From Faecalibacterium langellae (GTDB lineage Bacteria > Bacillota > Clostridia > Oscillospirales > Ruminococcaceae): a stretch of DNA of 64,000 bases. The DNA lies in NCBI RefSeq assembly GCF_002549775.1, contig NZ_NMTR01000021.1:558001-622000 (forward strand), read 5' to 3'. Of the stretch, positions 16,211 through 25,667 are shown in pieces (position 1 is the first letter of the stretch; each line of letters starts with the position of its first letter). The notes under the pieces were generated by a model. It saw nothing but the letters and a program-made list of their open reading frames with translations, had not been told where the DNA came from and ran no database searches. A program made the position numbers and the translations under genes.

Positions 16211-17938
16211 TCAGGCCTTTGCTTCGCTGTTGTGCTCAGCCTTCTTGTAAGCGGAGAAGGAGTGGAACACAATGTTCAGGCCCAGAACGATCAGCAGCAC
16301 AGCCAGGATCAGCTGCAGGCCGTTTGCGATGAACACAGCGCCCCAAGTGGTCTCACCGGCAGGGATGGTAACAGAAGCGGCGGTGCTGATGGCCTTGACC
16401 ATAGCGATCAGGCGCTGCACCAGTGCGGTAAAGGTGACGCACAGCATGATGATCAGCGGGGGGAACAGCATCTTGTTGCTGCGGCCGGTCACCTTCAGGA
16501 ACACGCACAGGGTAGCCAGCACCAGTGCGCTCAGCAGCTGGTTGGCAGAGCCGAACAGCGGCCAGATGTTGGCGTAGCCGATTTTGGTCAGGATGAAGCC
16601 GAACACCAGCGTGATGAAGGTGGAGAAGTACACATTGCACAGCAGCTTGCGCCAGCCCTCAGCGTGCTCCATGTCGTCCACGCTGAACAGCTCCTGGAAG
16701 CTCATGCGGCCAATGCGGGCCACGGCATCCAGACTGGTCAGAGCCAGTGCGGAAACACACATGGTCATGAACACGGTGGCAGCGTAAGCGGGCACGCCGA
16801 ACATCTCAAAGAAACCGGCAACGCCGCGGCTGAAGATCTGGAACGGGGTACCGGCGGCAGGGGTGCCGTCGGCAGCTGCGGCAGCACCGGCAACGCACAG
16901 AGCCAGAACAGCCAGCAGGCTTTCAAGGATCATGGCACCGTAGCCGACCTTCAGCATATCCTTCTCGTTATCAACGGTCTTGGAGGAAGTACCGGAAGAA
17001 ACAAGGCTGTGGAAGCCGGAAACTGCACCGCAGGCCACGGTGACGAACAGGATGGGGAACATGGTACCCAGCTTTTCGTTGGTAAAGCCGGTGAACACAG
17101 GCAGGTTCATGGTGGGGTGTGCAACCAGCAGGCCAACCACAGCGCCCACGATCATGGCCACGAACATAAAGGTGGTCATGTGGTCACGGGGCTGCTTGAG
17201 CAGCCACATGGGCAGCACAGCGGCAAAGAAGATGTATACGAAGGTGATGTAGCTCCAAGCGGCCTTGCCCAGGATCAGGGGCAGGTTTGCGCCGATGACA
17301 AAGGACAGCACGATGAACACGATGCTGATAACGCTTTCCTTCCAGCCGGAGAAGTTAAACTTCTTCTGCAGCAGGCCAAAGACAACGGCGAACACCATGA
17401 ACATGATGGAAACCATACCGGCAGCGCCGTTGGTCTTGGCGGCTTCGACCATTGCGCCGTCTGCGCCAAAGGCGTTGAAGGTGCCGGCAACCATGTCCGC
17501 AAAGGCAGCGATGACGATGCCGCAGAACAGCCAGCAGAACAGCAGGAACAGCTTGCGGCCGGTCTTGCCGATGTACTTTTCGATCAGCATACCCATGCTC
17601 TTGCCGTCGTTCTTAACGGAAGCATACAGAGCGCCAAAGTCGGTCACGGCACCAAAGAAGATGCCGCCCAGCAGCACCCACAGCAGCACCGGCAGCCAGC
17701 CGAAGGCAGCGGCCTGAATGGCACCGGTAACAGGGCCTGCACCGGCAATGGAGCTGAACTGGTGAGCAAACACCGTCCAGCCGTTGGTGGGCACATAGTC
17801 CCGGCCGTCCTCATGGACAACTGCCGGGGTCTTGGCAGCGGGGTCGATGCCCCACTTGTTTGCCAGCCAGCGGCCGTAAAGCATATAAGCGCCAAACAGA
17901 CACACGGCTGCGATCAATACGATGACCAGCGTATTCAT
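16211..17938 (-). CDS. cstA: CstA-family carbon starvation protein (pyruvate or peptide transporter)
   Basis: A 575-residue membrane protein with many hydrophobic helices. Family signatures include ANKWGIDP, the region HQFSSIAGAGPVTGAIQAA, and a late NIWPLFGSANQLLSA. Members import pyruvate or peptides. The ATG at 17938 follows AAAGAGG. The gene lies behind a T-box leader, so in this organism its expression answers to the charging of one tRNA, which points to amino-acid or peptide uptake. Confidence 0.9.
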   Translation of the reverse strand: MNTLVIVLIAAVCLFGAYMLYGRWLANKWGIDPAAKTPAVVHEDGRDYVPTNGWTVFAHQFSSIAGAGPVTGAIQAAAFGWLPVLLWVLLGGIFFGAVTDFGALYASVKNDGKSMGMLIEKYIGKTGRKLFLLFCWLFCGIVIAAFADMVAGTFNAFGADGAMVEAAKTNGAAGMVSIMFMVFAVVFGLLQKKFNFSGWKESVISIVFIVLSFVIGANLPLILGKAAWSYITFVYIFFAAVLPMWLLKQPRDHMTTFMFVAMIVGAVVGLLVAHPTMNLPVFTGFTNEKLGTMFPILFVTVACGAVSGFHSLVSSGTSSKTVDNEKDMLKVGYGAMILESLLAVLALCVAGAAAAADGTPAAGTPFQIFSRGVAGFFEMFGVPAYAATVFMTMCVSALALTSLDAVARIGRMSFQELFSVDDMEHAEGWRKLLCNVYFSTFITLVFGFILTKIGYANIWPLFGSANQLLSALVLATLCVFLKVTGRSNKMLFPPLIIMLCVTFTALVQRLIAMVKAISTAASVTIPAGETTWGAVFIANGLQLILAVLLIVLGLNIVFHSFSAYKKAEHNSEAKA

Positions 17939-18011
17939 TGTTTTTACCTCTTTCCTTTCTTGGCATCCGGCAAATGTCAGCGGCATGGGCTCTTTTGCGG
18001 CGGCAGGGTGT

Positions 18012-18350
18012 AAAAAAGGCCCCGTCCTCCTGTGTTCGTTCCATTTGGGACGAACCATCGAAGACGAAGGCCTTCACATACACTGCACATTGTGTATGGA
18101 ATACTCCGCGGTACCACTTCGTTTGCTGCACAGGGCAGCCACTCCCAGCGTACATATATACGCAGCCCCGTAACGTGGGCAAAACGGCCATGCATTACTG
18201 GAAGGCGGGGTCAGCGCCTTTGTTCACACAGGCTGCTCGCAGGGGAGAACGCTTTGCTCCTGACTGCCGCCCTTGCATCAGATGGGCGGCTCTCTGGGAG
18301 AGGGTGCTGCAAAGAATCATGTCCTGTTCATCGCATTTGCCGAATGATTG
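18012..18350 (-). ncRNA. T-box riboswitch upstream of cstA
   Basis: The minus strand contains the T-box core AAGTGGTACCGCGG (18119-18106). Stem I lies upstream with a GATGAACAGGA start, AGAGAG, and a CCGCCC/GGGCGG distal arm. A terminator follows, in which AAGGCC pairs with GGCCTT and a T-run at 18017-18012 ends it. The upper Stem I helix CTTTGC/GCAAAG leads into CGTTCTCC, where the specifier codon must lie. GUU, UUC and UCU are all possible, so the amino acid is not decided. Confidence 0.88.
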
Positions 18351-18355
18351 TCCGT

Positions 18356-18384
18356 ATTTTAGTGCGGAATTCACAGATTGTCAA
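18356..18384 (-). promoter_or_regulatory. promoter of the T-box/cstA transcript
   Basis: TTGACA (18384 to 18379), 17-base spacer, TAAAAT (18361 to 18356). Confidence 0.8.
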
Positions 18385-18518
18385 TATCTTTGGCACAAGT
18401 TCGGAGGATGCACTAATTCAGGAAAGCGTTCTGCAATAATTTTTAGATGATTTTTGTTCATGCGTGAAACGAAAAAAACTATACACATCCACGAATGAAA
18501 AGAGTTCACACAAAGCAC

Positions 18519-18547
18519 TTGACTTTCACACTTTGATGTGCTAAAGT
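18519..18547 (+). promoter_or_regulatory. promoter of the TrpR-like gene
   Basis: TTGACT, 17-base spacer, TAAAGT at 18542-18547. AGCAC and GTGCT flank the element as an inverted repeat, a possible autoregulatory site. Confidence 0.55.
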
Positions 18548-18625
18548 GATGATGCGAAAGAGCAAAGCGATAAATACAATGGAAAAACAGGGGATGCCTC
18601 CCGAAAAAGGCACAAGGAGACGGCT

Positions 18626-18928
18626 ATGGCAGAGAAAAATTCCAGAAGAAACCCCACGACGGATGCGCTGTTCGACGCGATCCTCAGCCTGGAAACGCGG
18701 GAGGAGTGCTACAACTTCTTTGAAGACCTGTGCACCGTGAAGGAGATCTCCGATATGGCGCAGCGGCTGGAAGCCGCAAAGCTGCTGCTGGACGGCAGCA
18801 CCTACGACCAGATCGTGAAGGCAGTGGAGATCAGCACGGCCACCATCAGCCGCATCAACCGCTGCATCCAGTATGGCTCCGGCGGCTACCGCGCGACCAT
18901 TGAAAAGGTGCGCCAGACCCAGCCGTAA
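18626..18928 (+). CDS. YerC/YecD-family TrpR-like DNA-binding protein
   Basis: 100 residues. After an acidic start, EECYNFFEDLCTVKEISDMA leads into the helix-turn-helix STYDQIVKAVEISTATISRI, the hallmark of the YerC/TrpR family. It is a small all-helical dimer that represses by binding palindromes. The regulated genes are unknown; the flanking palindrome suggests autoregulation. Confidence 0.85.
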   Translation: MAEKNSRRNPTTDALFDAILSLETREECYNFFEDLCTVKEISDMAQRLEAAKLLLDGSTYDQIVKAVEISTATISRINRCIQYGSGGYRATIEKVRQTQP

Positions 18929-18996
18929 CACCGGCCCTTCCCGGGGCATAGAATGGGGCGTATGAAGCCCATCTGCACCGAAAGGAAGGAACTGCT

Positions 18997-19329
18997 ATGT
19001 CTGATACGACCAACTGCCCCCGCACCGAGTGTTCATGCCCCTGCCTGCCCAAGGTCACGCTGGACCAGGCTGTCATCGACCTGGTGGAGAGCATCGCTCT
19101 GCAGGAGAACGCACTGAGCCACATCCTCTGCGCCGAGAGCCGCAAGATGAATGCCGCCATGGAACTGGACGGCCTGGACCTGTGCAAGCTGCTGGAAGTG
19201 AACGACTCGGCCACCAACATGGTCCATGCCGTGGCAAACCTTGAGCTGGTGCTCAAGGATAAGCTGGAGTTCATCTCCAACAATCTGTATTACCCGCCTG
19301 CAGGTACGGATACGTCGTCTGCCTGCTGA
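18997..19329 (+). CDS. hypothetical protein with Cys-Pro-rich N-terminus
   Basis: 110 residues. It begins with NCPRTECSCPCLPKVT and continues as a helical region with repeated SIALQENALSHIL-like heptads. GAAAGGAAGG precedes the ATG. The helical tail with a cysteine cluster recalls small proteins common in Clostridia, but I recognise no family. It ends 11 bases before a terminator hairpin. Confidence 0.7.
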   Translation: MSDTTNCPRTECSCPCLPKVTLDQAVIDLVESIALQENALSHILCAESRKMNAAMELDGLDLCKLLEVNDSATNMVHAVANLELVLKDKLEFISNNLYYPPAGTDTSSAC

Positions 19330-19340
19330 GCGCGCAAGCC

Positions 19341-19371
19341 TGCCTGCCCGGATGCCGGGCGGGCATTTTTT
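19341..19371 (+). terminator. terminator
   Basis: TGCCTGCCCGG / CCGGGCGGGCA stem and TTTTTT. Confidence 0.85.
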
Positions 19372-19414
19372 GTCTGCAGAATTGTATAAATTTGAGAAAA
19401 ACCATTTGTTGGAA

Positions 19415-19443
19415 TTGCTGATGCGGGCAATCTGTGCTATACT
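19415..19443 (+). promoter_or_regulatory. promoter of the phosphoglycolate phosphatase-like gene
   Basis: TTGCTG, 17-base spacer, TATACT at 19438-19443. Transcription would start near 19450, so the in-frame ATG at 19449 is too early. Confidence 0.5.
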
Positions 19444-19481
19444 ATACAATGTATCACCATGAAAGTGAGGGAATTTACAAA

Positions 19482-20135
19482 TTGCTGAACTACGATGCGA
19501 TCCTGTTTGATGTGGACGGGACCCTGATCGATTCCGCTCCCGGTATCATAAATACATTAAAAGAAGTCTTTGATAAGATGGGCGTGGACACCACGAATGT
19601 CAACCTGCGCCGTTACCTGGGCCCGCCGCTGCGCAAGAGCTTTGGCGAGCACTTCACCGACCCGGCCCTCATTGAAAAGGCCACCGAGCTTTACCGCGAA
19701 AGCTACGCCGTCAAGGGCAGCCATGAGGGTGCCGCCTATCCGGGCGCAGCCGAGATGCTGCGCCGCCTGAAGGAAGCGGGCCTTGTGCTGTGCACCGCTA
19801 CCTCCAAGCCCACGCGGGTCGTTACGCCGATCCTGAAAGAAAAGGGCCTTGCAGACTATTTTGATTTTATTGGCGGCGCGTCCATGGACGAGAGCCGCGA
19901 TACCAAGACGGACGTCGTGCGCTATGTGCTGGCCCAGCCCATGCTGCAGGGCAAGCGCGTGCTGATGGTGGGCGACCGCAGCGACGATATGCGCGGCGCA
20001 GCGGACTGCGGCCTGGATGCCGCCGGTGCGCTGTACGGCTACGGCAGCAGGGAAGAACTGGAACCCTTCCACCCGGTGCTGCTGGCCGAAAGCTGTGCCG
20101 ACCTTGCTGCACAGCTGCTGGACGGCCGGGCGTAA
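19482..20135 (+). CDS. HAD phosphatase, phosphoglycolate phosphatase-like
   Basis: A 217-residue HAD subfamily IA enzyme with motif I DAILFDVDGTLIDS, motif II CTATSKPTRV, motif III lysine in TKTDVVRYV, and motif IV MVGDRSDDMRGA. The TTG at 19482 is preferred because it is preceded by GTGAGGG and lies 30 bases after the expected transcript start. Starts further upstream fall at or before the promoter's -10. Substrate not determined. Confidence 0.82.
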   Translation: MLNYDAILFDVDGTLIDSAPGIINTLKEVFDKMGVDTTNVNLRRYLGPPLRKSFGEHFTDPALIEKATELYRESYAVKGSHEGAAYPGAAEMLRRLKEAGLVLCTATSKPTRVVTPILKEKGLADYFDFIGGASMDESRDTKTDVVRYVLAQPMLQGKRVLMVGDRSDDMRGAADCGLDAAGALYGYGSREELEPFHPVLLAESCADLAAQLLDGRA

Positions 20136-20175
20136 GGCCGCACCAGTGCCCGATAAAAAGAGAATGGTGAGAGAT

Positions 20176-22044
20176 ATGAAACAGAATACACAACCGGAAA
20201 AGCAGTCGCTTACCCCCATGCAGAAGCAGGCCGTGCTGGTGTGCATCGTGTGTGCGCTGGCGGTCCTGCTGACCACCGGCATCACCCTTGCACTGATTCG
20301 GCGCGGCAAGACGCCCTCGGTGCCCAGCGAGGAGCCGGGCAGCCAGGAGCTGGTGCCGGGCGAAGACGATATCTCGGATCATTATCAGATCAATGAGACC
20401 TCCAGCGCCCTGCTGCAGGAGACAGCAGATGCCGGCCAGGCCTACCAGGACGAAACGCTGTTCATTGGCGACTCCAACACGGTGCGCCTGTATGCCAGCG
20501 GCCTGATCAGCCTGCAGCAGTTCTGCGCGCAGACGGGCATCGGCACCTCGGCCGCCCTCTCGGAAAAGATCGTTACCTTTAAAAAGGATAACAACGCCTA
20601 TACCATCGCCCAGGCAGTGGCCAAAATGAAGCCCCGCCGCGTGGTCATCATGCTGGGCACCAACGATACCGGCATGTCGGTGAATGAGTTCATTGCGAAT
20701 TACACCGCGCTGGTGGAGGCCATCCAGCAAAGCTATGAGTACACGGACATCATCGTCAACACGGTGCCGCCGGTGCCCGCCGACCACTCCAACTACCCCA
20801 ACATGGACCAGACCAAGATCGACGACTTCAACATGGCGCTGCTGGAGCTGTGTGAACAGAAGGGTCTGAAGTTCCTCAACAGCGCCGAAGCCCTGAAGGA
20901 CGCCAACGGCTATGGCCGCGCGGACTACTATCAGTCCGGCGACATCCACCTGACTTCCGCAGGTCTCAAGGCTCTGCTGAGCTATGTGCGCACCCACGCT
21001 TATGAGAGCGAGGACCGCCGCCCGGATACCAGCAACATCCCGGCCCGTGCGGAGTACACCCCTGACCCCAGTTCGGCTGTGGCCGCGTCCAGCTCGGAAG
21101 CAGCCTCCTCGGAGGAAGCAGTGCAGTTCACGGCAGAGTACCGCGTCGATAAGACGGGCGGCGGCAGCCTGACCAGCGGCAGCGACACCGGAAAGTCCTC
21201 GCTGGCCTATGACATCACCAGCAGTGCACAGTCCGTCAGCGTGACGGCCGTGCCGCAGGAAGGCTATGTCTTCGTCAAGTGGAGCGACGGCGTCACCCAG
21301 AGGACCCGCACAGACTCGAACTTCAAGCAGAACCTGGATGTGACGGCGGTGTTCTCCGCAGCGTCCATCCACATCAGCAGTTCCGGCAAGGCGACGGTCG
21401 GCAGCCACTGCACCTTCACCGCCAAGATCAGCGGCAAGTATCTGGATTCCGCCTCTATCCGCTGGTACACGAACGGCACCGAGGTCACGCGGGCGGCCGG
21501 TCAGACCAGTGTGCCGGTGCTCATCACCGAGGAGATGCAGGGCACCACCTTCAAGATCCAGGCCGTGGTGACCTACAACGACTGCACCGTGACCAGCAAC
21601 ACGCTGGAGGTGATGGTGGCCGGTGCACCGGCAGCTTCCGGCAGCTCCAGTTCGTCCAGTTCGTCTTCCAGCTCGTCCGGCAGCACCGGGTCCTCCGGCG
21701 CATCGTCGGGCAGTTCTTCCGGAGCTTCCTCCGGAACTACATCTTCCTCCACGGCTTCGTCCGGCTCCAACAGTGCTTCGAACGGTGCTGAGAGCAGCAG
21801 CTCGCACAGCACGGCGTCCTCCGGCAGCAGTTCTTCTTCCGGCAGCGCCAGCACGTCCCACAGCTCCTCTGCTTCTTCGTCGCACAGCACTTCGGAGAGC
21901 AACAGCGCTTCCCACAGCTCCTCTGCTTCTTCGTCGGGCAGCTCGTCCCACAGCACGTCGGCAAGCACTTCTGGAAGCAGCAGTGCTTCCGGCAGCACCG
22001 AGGCCGAAAACGACTCGGCAGAGCAGCAGGCGTCCCGCTCCTGA
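20176..22044 (+). CDS. membrane-anchored SGNH hydrolase with long serine-rich tail
   Basis: 622 residues. One membrane helix near residues 17-38 is followed by an SGNH esterase domain: block I LFIGDSNTVRLY, block III MLGTNDTGMS, block V DIHLTSAGLKAL. Beta-sandwich-like repeats follow (residues about 310-480), then a tail of some 135 residues made mostly of Ser, Ala, Gly and Thr. It probably deacylates a cell-surface glycan, the tail serving as a wall-spanning spacer. No sorting motif is seen. An alternative start lies four codons upstream. Confidence 0.8.
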   Translation: MKQNTQPEKQSLTPMQKQAVLVCIVCALAVLLTTGITLALIRRGKTPSVPSEEPGSQELVPGEDDISDHYQINETSSALLQETADAGQAYQDETLFIGDSNTVRLYASGLISLQQFCAQTGIGTSAALSEKIVTFKKDNNAYTIAQAVAKMKPRRVVIMLGTNDTGMSVNEFIANYTALVEAIQQSYEYTDIIVNTVPPVPADHSNYPNMDQTKIDDFNMALLELCEQKGLKFLNSAEALKDANGYGRADYYQSGDIHLTSAGLKALLSYVRTHAYESEDRRPDTSNIPARAEYTPDPSSAVAASSSEAASSEEAVQFTAEYRVDKTGGGSLTSGSDTGKSSLAYDITSSAQSVSVTAVPQEGYVFVKWSDGVTQRTRTDSNFKQNLDVTAVFSAASIHISSSGKATVGSHCTFTAKISGKYLDSASIRWYTNGTEVTRAAGQTSVPVLITEEMQGTTFKIQAVVTYNDCTVTSNTLEVMVAGAPAASGSSSSSSSSSSSSGSTGSSGASSGSSSGASSGTTSSSTASSGSNSASNGAESSSSHSTASSGSSSSSGSASTSHSSSASSSHSTSESNSASHSSSASSSGSSSHSTSASTSGSSSASGSTEAENDSAEQQASRS

Positions 22045-22099
22045 GCGGGGAACCTTCCCGCCCTGCGCCGCATAGGCTGGCAGGAAGGGAGGCGTTTCC

Positions 22100-22321
22100 A
22101 TGCTCTGTGAAGAACCCCGCGTCCCGGGTCTGCCGGGCGCAGAGGATGTGACCGACGGCGACGTGGATTACTACGGCACCGATTGGGAAAATGTGGACAA
22201 TGGTGCACTGGAGGAGGAAATGCAGAAATGTGCTTCCACCCCGTGTGACGCAAAAACCACCTGCCCGGACAATGACCCGGAACAAACCGACGCACAGACG
22301 TATCAAATCGTTTCAGAATGA
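22100..22321 (+). CDS. hypothetical acidic protein, 73 residues
   Basis: It starts MLCEEPRVPGLPGAEDV and contains DYYGTDWENVDNGALEEEM with three cysteines. GGAAGGGAGG lies well placed upstream. No family recognised. A GAAGCCAG/CTGGCTTC hairpin without a T-run follows at 22325-22357. Confidence 0.5.
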   Translation: MLCEEPRVPGLPGAEDVTDGDVDYYGTDWENVDNGALEEEMQKCASTPCDAKTTCPDNDPEQTDAQTYQIVSE

Positions 22322-22418
22322 TCGGAAGCCAGCTCTGCCTGGGGTAGGGCTGGCTTCTCCCTGTTGTAGAACGCCCGGGCAAATGCGGCCCGTGCAGAAG
22401 GGAAAAGAGGGAAAAACT

Positions 22419-23159
22419 ATGGCAAAGTATTATTGTGTATTGTTTGATGCAGACAACACGCTGCTCAACTTTGATGCAGCCGAAAGCAAGGCACTGGCCG
22501 AAACGCTGGTGAACTACGGCATCGAGCCGGACGCCGAGACGGTGCAGACCTACCGCACCATCAACGAGGAACTCTGGCGCGCGCTGGAAAAAGGCCAGAT
22601 CAAGCGGGAAAAGCTCATGGCGGAGCGGTTCACCCGCTTCCTCAAGGCCATCGACGCGGCAGGTGACGGCGCGGAGATGAACCGCTTCTATCTGGAACAG
22701 CTCTCCACCCACCCGGACCTGATGGGGCCGGAAGTGCTGGATGTGCTGCGGGAGCTTTCCGAGGTGGCAACGCTGGCCGTCGTGAGCAACGGGTTCCAGA
22801 AGGTGCAGACCCGCCGCCTGGCAGAATCCGGCATCCTGAACTTTATGGAGGACGTGTTCGTCTCCGAGAAGATGGACTGCGAAAAGCCCGGCCGCAGAAT
22901 TTTTGATGCGGCCCTGCGCGCCCTTGGCGTGGAGAACCGCGAGCATGTGCTGGTGGTGGGCGACAGCCTCACCAGCGACATCCAGGGCGGCGTGAACGCG
23001 GGCCTTGACACCTGCTGGTTCAACCCGAACCACGCCGAGAACCCCGGCAAGGTGGTGCCCACCTACGAGATCGCAAGCCTGGAAGAACTGTATCCGCTGG
23101 TGATGGAGTCGGACGAGCTGGCCAATGTGGGCCTGAAGAACCGCCGCCACCAGTGCTGA
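22419..23159 (+). CDS. YjjG-family HAD nucleotidase
   Basis: 246 residues. Motif I is VLFDADNTLLNFD, motif II VVSNGF, motif III KPGRRIFDAAL, motif IV VVGDSLTSDIQGG. The DADNTLLNFD form with the following helical cap matches YjjG, a 5'-nucleotidase that removes non-canonical pyrimidine nucleotides. The start has AGAGGG upstream; a longer frame does not. Confidence 0.82.
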   Translation: MAKYYCVLFDADNTLLNFDAAESKALAETLVNYGIEPDAETVQTYRTINEELWRALEKGQIKREKLMAERFTRFLKAIDAAGDGAEMNRFYLEQLSTHPDLMGPEVLDVLRELSEVATLAVVSNGFQKVQTRRLAESGILNFMEDVFVSEKMDCEKPGRRIFDAALRALGVENREHVLVVGDSLTSDIQGGVNAGLDTCWFNPNHAENPGKVVPTYEIASLEELYPLVMESDELANVGLKNRRHQC

Positions 23160-23194
23160 ACCAATAAGCGGATGGAGAACGGAATCATAAAACT

Positions 23195-25087
23195 ATGCTG
23201 ATACATTTGGAAAAACTAGGCAAGAGCTTTGGCGAAAAGATCGTCCTGCACGATGTGACGGCCAGCGTCGAGAAAGAGGACCGCATCGGCATCGTGGGCC
23301 AGAACGGTGCGGGCAAGACCACCCTGCTGAAGATCCTCACCGGCGAATATCAGGATTACGAGGGTGAGTTCAGCGTGACCCATGGCGTGACGCTGGGCTA
23401 CCTCGAACAGAACGCAAAGCTGGACCCGACGCTGGATATCTACGGCGAGATGCGCTCCACCTTTGCGCCGGTGCTGGACGCCATGGCGCAGATGCAGATC
23501 CTGGAGCGCCGCATGGCCGCTGCGCCGGAAGACGCTGCCCTGCTGGCCCAGCACGACCAGCTGCAGAACATCGTGGATGCAGCCGACGGCTACAACATGG
23601 ATGTGAACATCAAAAAGGTGCTGTCCGGCATGGGCTTTGCGCAGGATACCTGGCAAAAGAACATTGCGGTGCTCTCCGGTGGTGAGCTGACGAGGCTGCG
23701 TCTGGCAAAGCTGCTGCTGGAAAAGCCGGATGTCCTCATTCTGGACGAGCCCACGAACCACCTGGACTTTGCCACCATGGAATGGCTGGAAAATTACCTC
23801 AAGGGCTACTCCGGGGCCGTGCTGGTGGTCAGCCACGACCGCTACTTCCTCGATAACGTGTGTACAAAGATCTGGGAGGTATCCTTCCAGACCATGACCA
23901 CCTACAAGGGCAACTTCTCGACCTACCTGCCCCAGAAGGAAGCCGCCGATGCCTTGCGCCAGAAGCAGCACGACGCCGATGTGGCGCTGGCCGAAAAGCT
24001 GCAGGACTACGTGGACCGCAACCTTGTGCGCGCCTCCACCACCAAAATGGCGCAGAGCCGCCGCAAGCAGCTGGAAAAGCTGGAGATCACCGAAGCTCCC
24101 AAGGACGAGACGAACCAGCTCAAGTTCCGCTTTGAATATGACGTAGAGCCGTGGAATGAGCTGGTGCTGCTCAAGAACCTGACCATCCGGATCGGGGAGC
24201 GCACCCTGCTGGAACCCTTCACCTACACGGTGTGCCGTGGCGAACGGCTCATCATCGCGGGCCCCAACGGCGCGGGCAAATCCACCCTGATGCAGGTGCT
24301 GGACGGCAAGCGCCGCCCCTCCGGCGGTATGGTGCGGCTGGGCACCGGTGCACGGCCCAGCATTTTTGCCCAGCAGCAGAACCGTCTGGGGCAGGGCAGG
24401 GTCATCGATGTCATCTGGAACAAGTACCCCCGCATGACCGAGCTGGAAGTGCGCAGCCATCTGGCAAAGCTGGGCTTCCGGGGCGAGACGGTGTTCAAGC
24501 CCTGCGAAGCGCTTTCCGGCGGCGAGCTGGCCCGCCTGCGCTTTGCGGAGATCGTGCTGGAACGGCCCAACCTGCTGTTCCTCGACGAGCCCACGAACCA
24601 TCTGGACATCTACACCCGCGAGAACCTCACCGAGGCCCTCATGGCTTACACCGGCACGCTGCTGCTAGTGACCCATGACCGCCACCTGATGAACAGCCTG
24701 GCCTGCCCGATCCTGTATCTCGAGGACGGCAAGGCCACCATCTACCCCAGCTACGATGCCCTGATGGGCCGCAGCGCCCCGGCACCTGCCGTGCAGAAGG
24801 CCGCCGAACCCGCCAAAGCCGGTTACGGCAAGGAGCAGCGCCGCCGCCGCGCCGAGCTGCGGGCCAAGATCAAAGCCTGTGAGGATGAGATGGAGGCCTG
24901 CGGTGCCCGCGAGGTGGAACTGGACAACGAGATCAATTCCCCGGAGGTGTACAACGACCCCGACCTGCTGCGCCAGAAAAGTGACGAGCTGAGCGACCTG
25001 CGGTTCCATCAGGAAGAACTGTTCGCCGCCTGGGAGGCCGCCATGGAGGAGCAGGAAAGCTACGAGCAGAGCCAGACCGAAGAATAA
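23195..25087 (+). CDS. ABC-F family ATPase (translation factor type)
   Basis: 630 residues with two ATP-binding domains and no membrane segments. Walker A motifs are GQNGAGKTTLL and GPNGAGKSTLM; signatures are LSGGELTRLRLA and LSGGELARLRFA; each ends LDEPTNHLD. A charged linker near residues 250-310 and a C-terminal coiled coil (residues about 540-630) resemble the Uup/YdiF group, which acts on ribosomes. A Gx transporter gene follows 13 bases later. Confidence 0.92.
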   Translation: MLIHLEKLGKSFGEKIVLHDVTASVEKEDRIGIVGQNGAGKTTLLKILTGEYQDYEGEFSVTHGVTLGYLEQNAKLDPTLDIYGEMRSTFAPVLDAMAQMQILERRMAAAPEDAALLAQHDQLQNIVDAADGYNMDVNIKKVLSGMGFAQDTWQKNIAVLSGGELTRLRLAKLLLEKPDVLILDEPTNHLDFATMEWLENYLKGYSGAVLVVSHDRYFLDNVCTKIWEVSFQTMTTYKGNFSTYLPQKEAADALRQKQHDADVALAEKLQDYVDRNLVRASTTKMAQSRRKQLEKLEITEAPKDETNQLKFRFEYDVEPWNELVLLKNLTIRIGERTLLEPFTYTVCRGERLIIAGPNGAGKSTLMQVLDGKRRPSGGMVRLGTGARPSIFAQQQNRLGQGRVIDVIWNKYPRMTELEVRSHLAKLGFRGETVFKPCEALSGGELARLRFAEIVLERPNLLFLDEPTNHLDIYTRENLTEALMAYTGTLLLVTHDRHLMNSLACPILYLEDGKATIYPSYDALMGRSAPAPAVQKAAEPAKAGYGKEQRRRRAELRAKIKACEDEMEACGAREVELDNEINSPEVYNDPDLLRQKSDELSDLRFHQEELFAAWEAAMEEQESYEQSQTEE

Positions 25088-25100
25088 AGGAGGGGACAGA

Positions 25101-25646
25101 ATGCCAAGGAATCGACGCAGCTATGAAAAAACACGGCACATTGCGCTTTCCGGCCTGCTGTTTGCGCTGGCCATGGCGCTGTCTTTTATTGAAGGCACAC
25201 TCACCATCCCGGGCCTTTTGCCGGGCATGAAGCTGGGCCTTGCCAACATCGTAGTGATGTATGCGCTGTTTTTCATGGGGCCAAAGCAGGCACTGGTGCT
25301 GGATGTGCTCAAGGCGCTGTTCGTGTTTCTGGTGTCCGGCTTCACAGCGGGCTTCCTCTCGCTGTGCGGCGGCCTGCTTTCGCTGCTGGTGATGTGGGTG
25401 CTGTACTACCTGCTGCCGGTGCGGCCCACCTGGTTCATCCTGTCGGTGTGCGGTGCGCTGACCCACAACGTGGGGCAGCTGCTGGGCGCGGGCGTCATCA
25501 TCTCGTCGTCACTGTCCTTCTACTATGCACCGGTCATGCTGGTGCTGGGCCTTGTGATGGGCGCGCTGACCTCCGTCACCCTGAAAGCCATTCTGCCTGC
25601 TCTGGGCAAAATGGGCTTTTCCACCCAGGAAAAGCGGGGAGAATAA
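25101..25646 (+). CDS. Gx transporter family membrane protein
   Basis: 181 residues with five or six hydrophobic helices and the conserved IPGLLPGMKLGLANI motif of the Hpre_diP_synt_I/Gx family. Once described as heptaprenyl diphosphate synthase component I, the family is now treated as a small transporter in ECF-like systems. GGAGGGG precedes the ATG. Its partner is probably the upstream transcript. Substrate unknown. Confidence 0.8.
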   Translation: MPRNRRSYEKTRHIALSGLLFALAMALSFIEGTLTIPGLLPGMKLGLANIVVMYALFFMGPKQALVLDVLKALFVFLVSGFTAGFLSLCGGLLSLLVMWVLYYLLPVRPTWFILSVCGALTHNVGQLLGAGVIISSSLSFYYAPVMLVLGLVMGALTSVTLKAILPALGKMGFSTQEKRGE

Positions 25647-25667
25647 CCAACCGTCCATGCACCACAG

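Noticed and set aside
16232-18013. 593-residue plus-strand ORF opposite cstA
   Set aside because: It is the antisense shadow of a clear membrane transporter; rich in His, Gln and Gly, no ribosome site, no recognisable domain.
21640-22000. Repetitive TCC/AGC-rich DNA that resembles a repeat array or CRISPR
   Set aside because: It is in frame within the SGNH hydrolase and encodes the serine-rich tail; there are no constant repeats and spacers.
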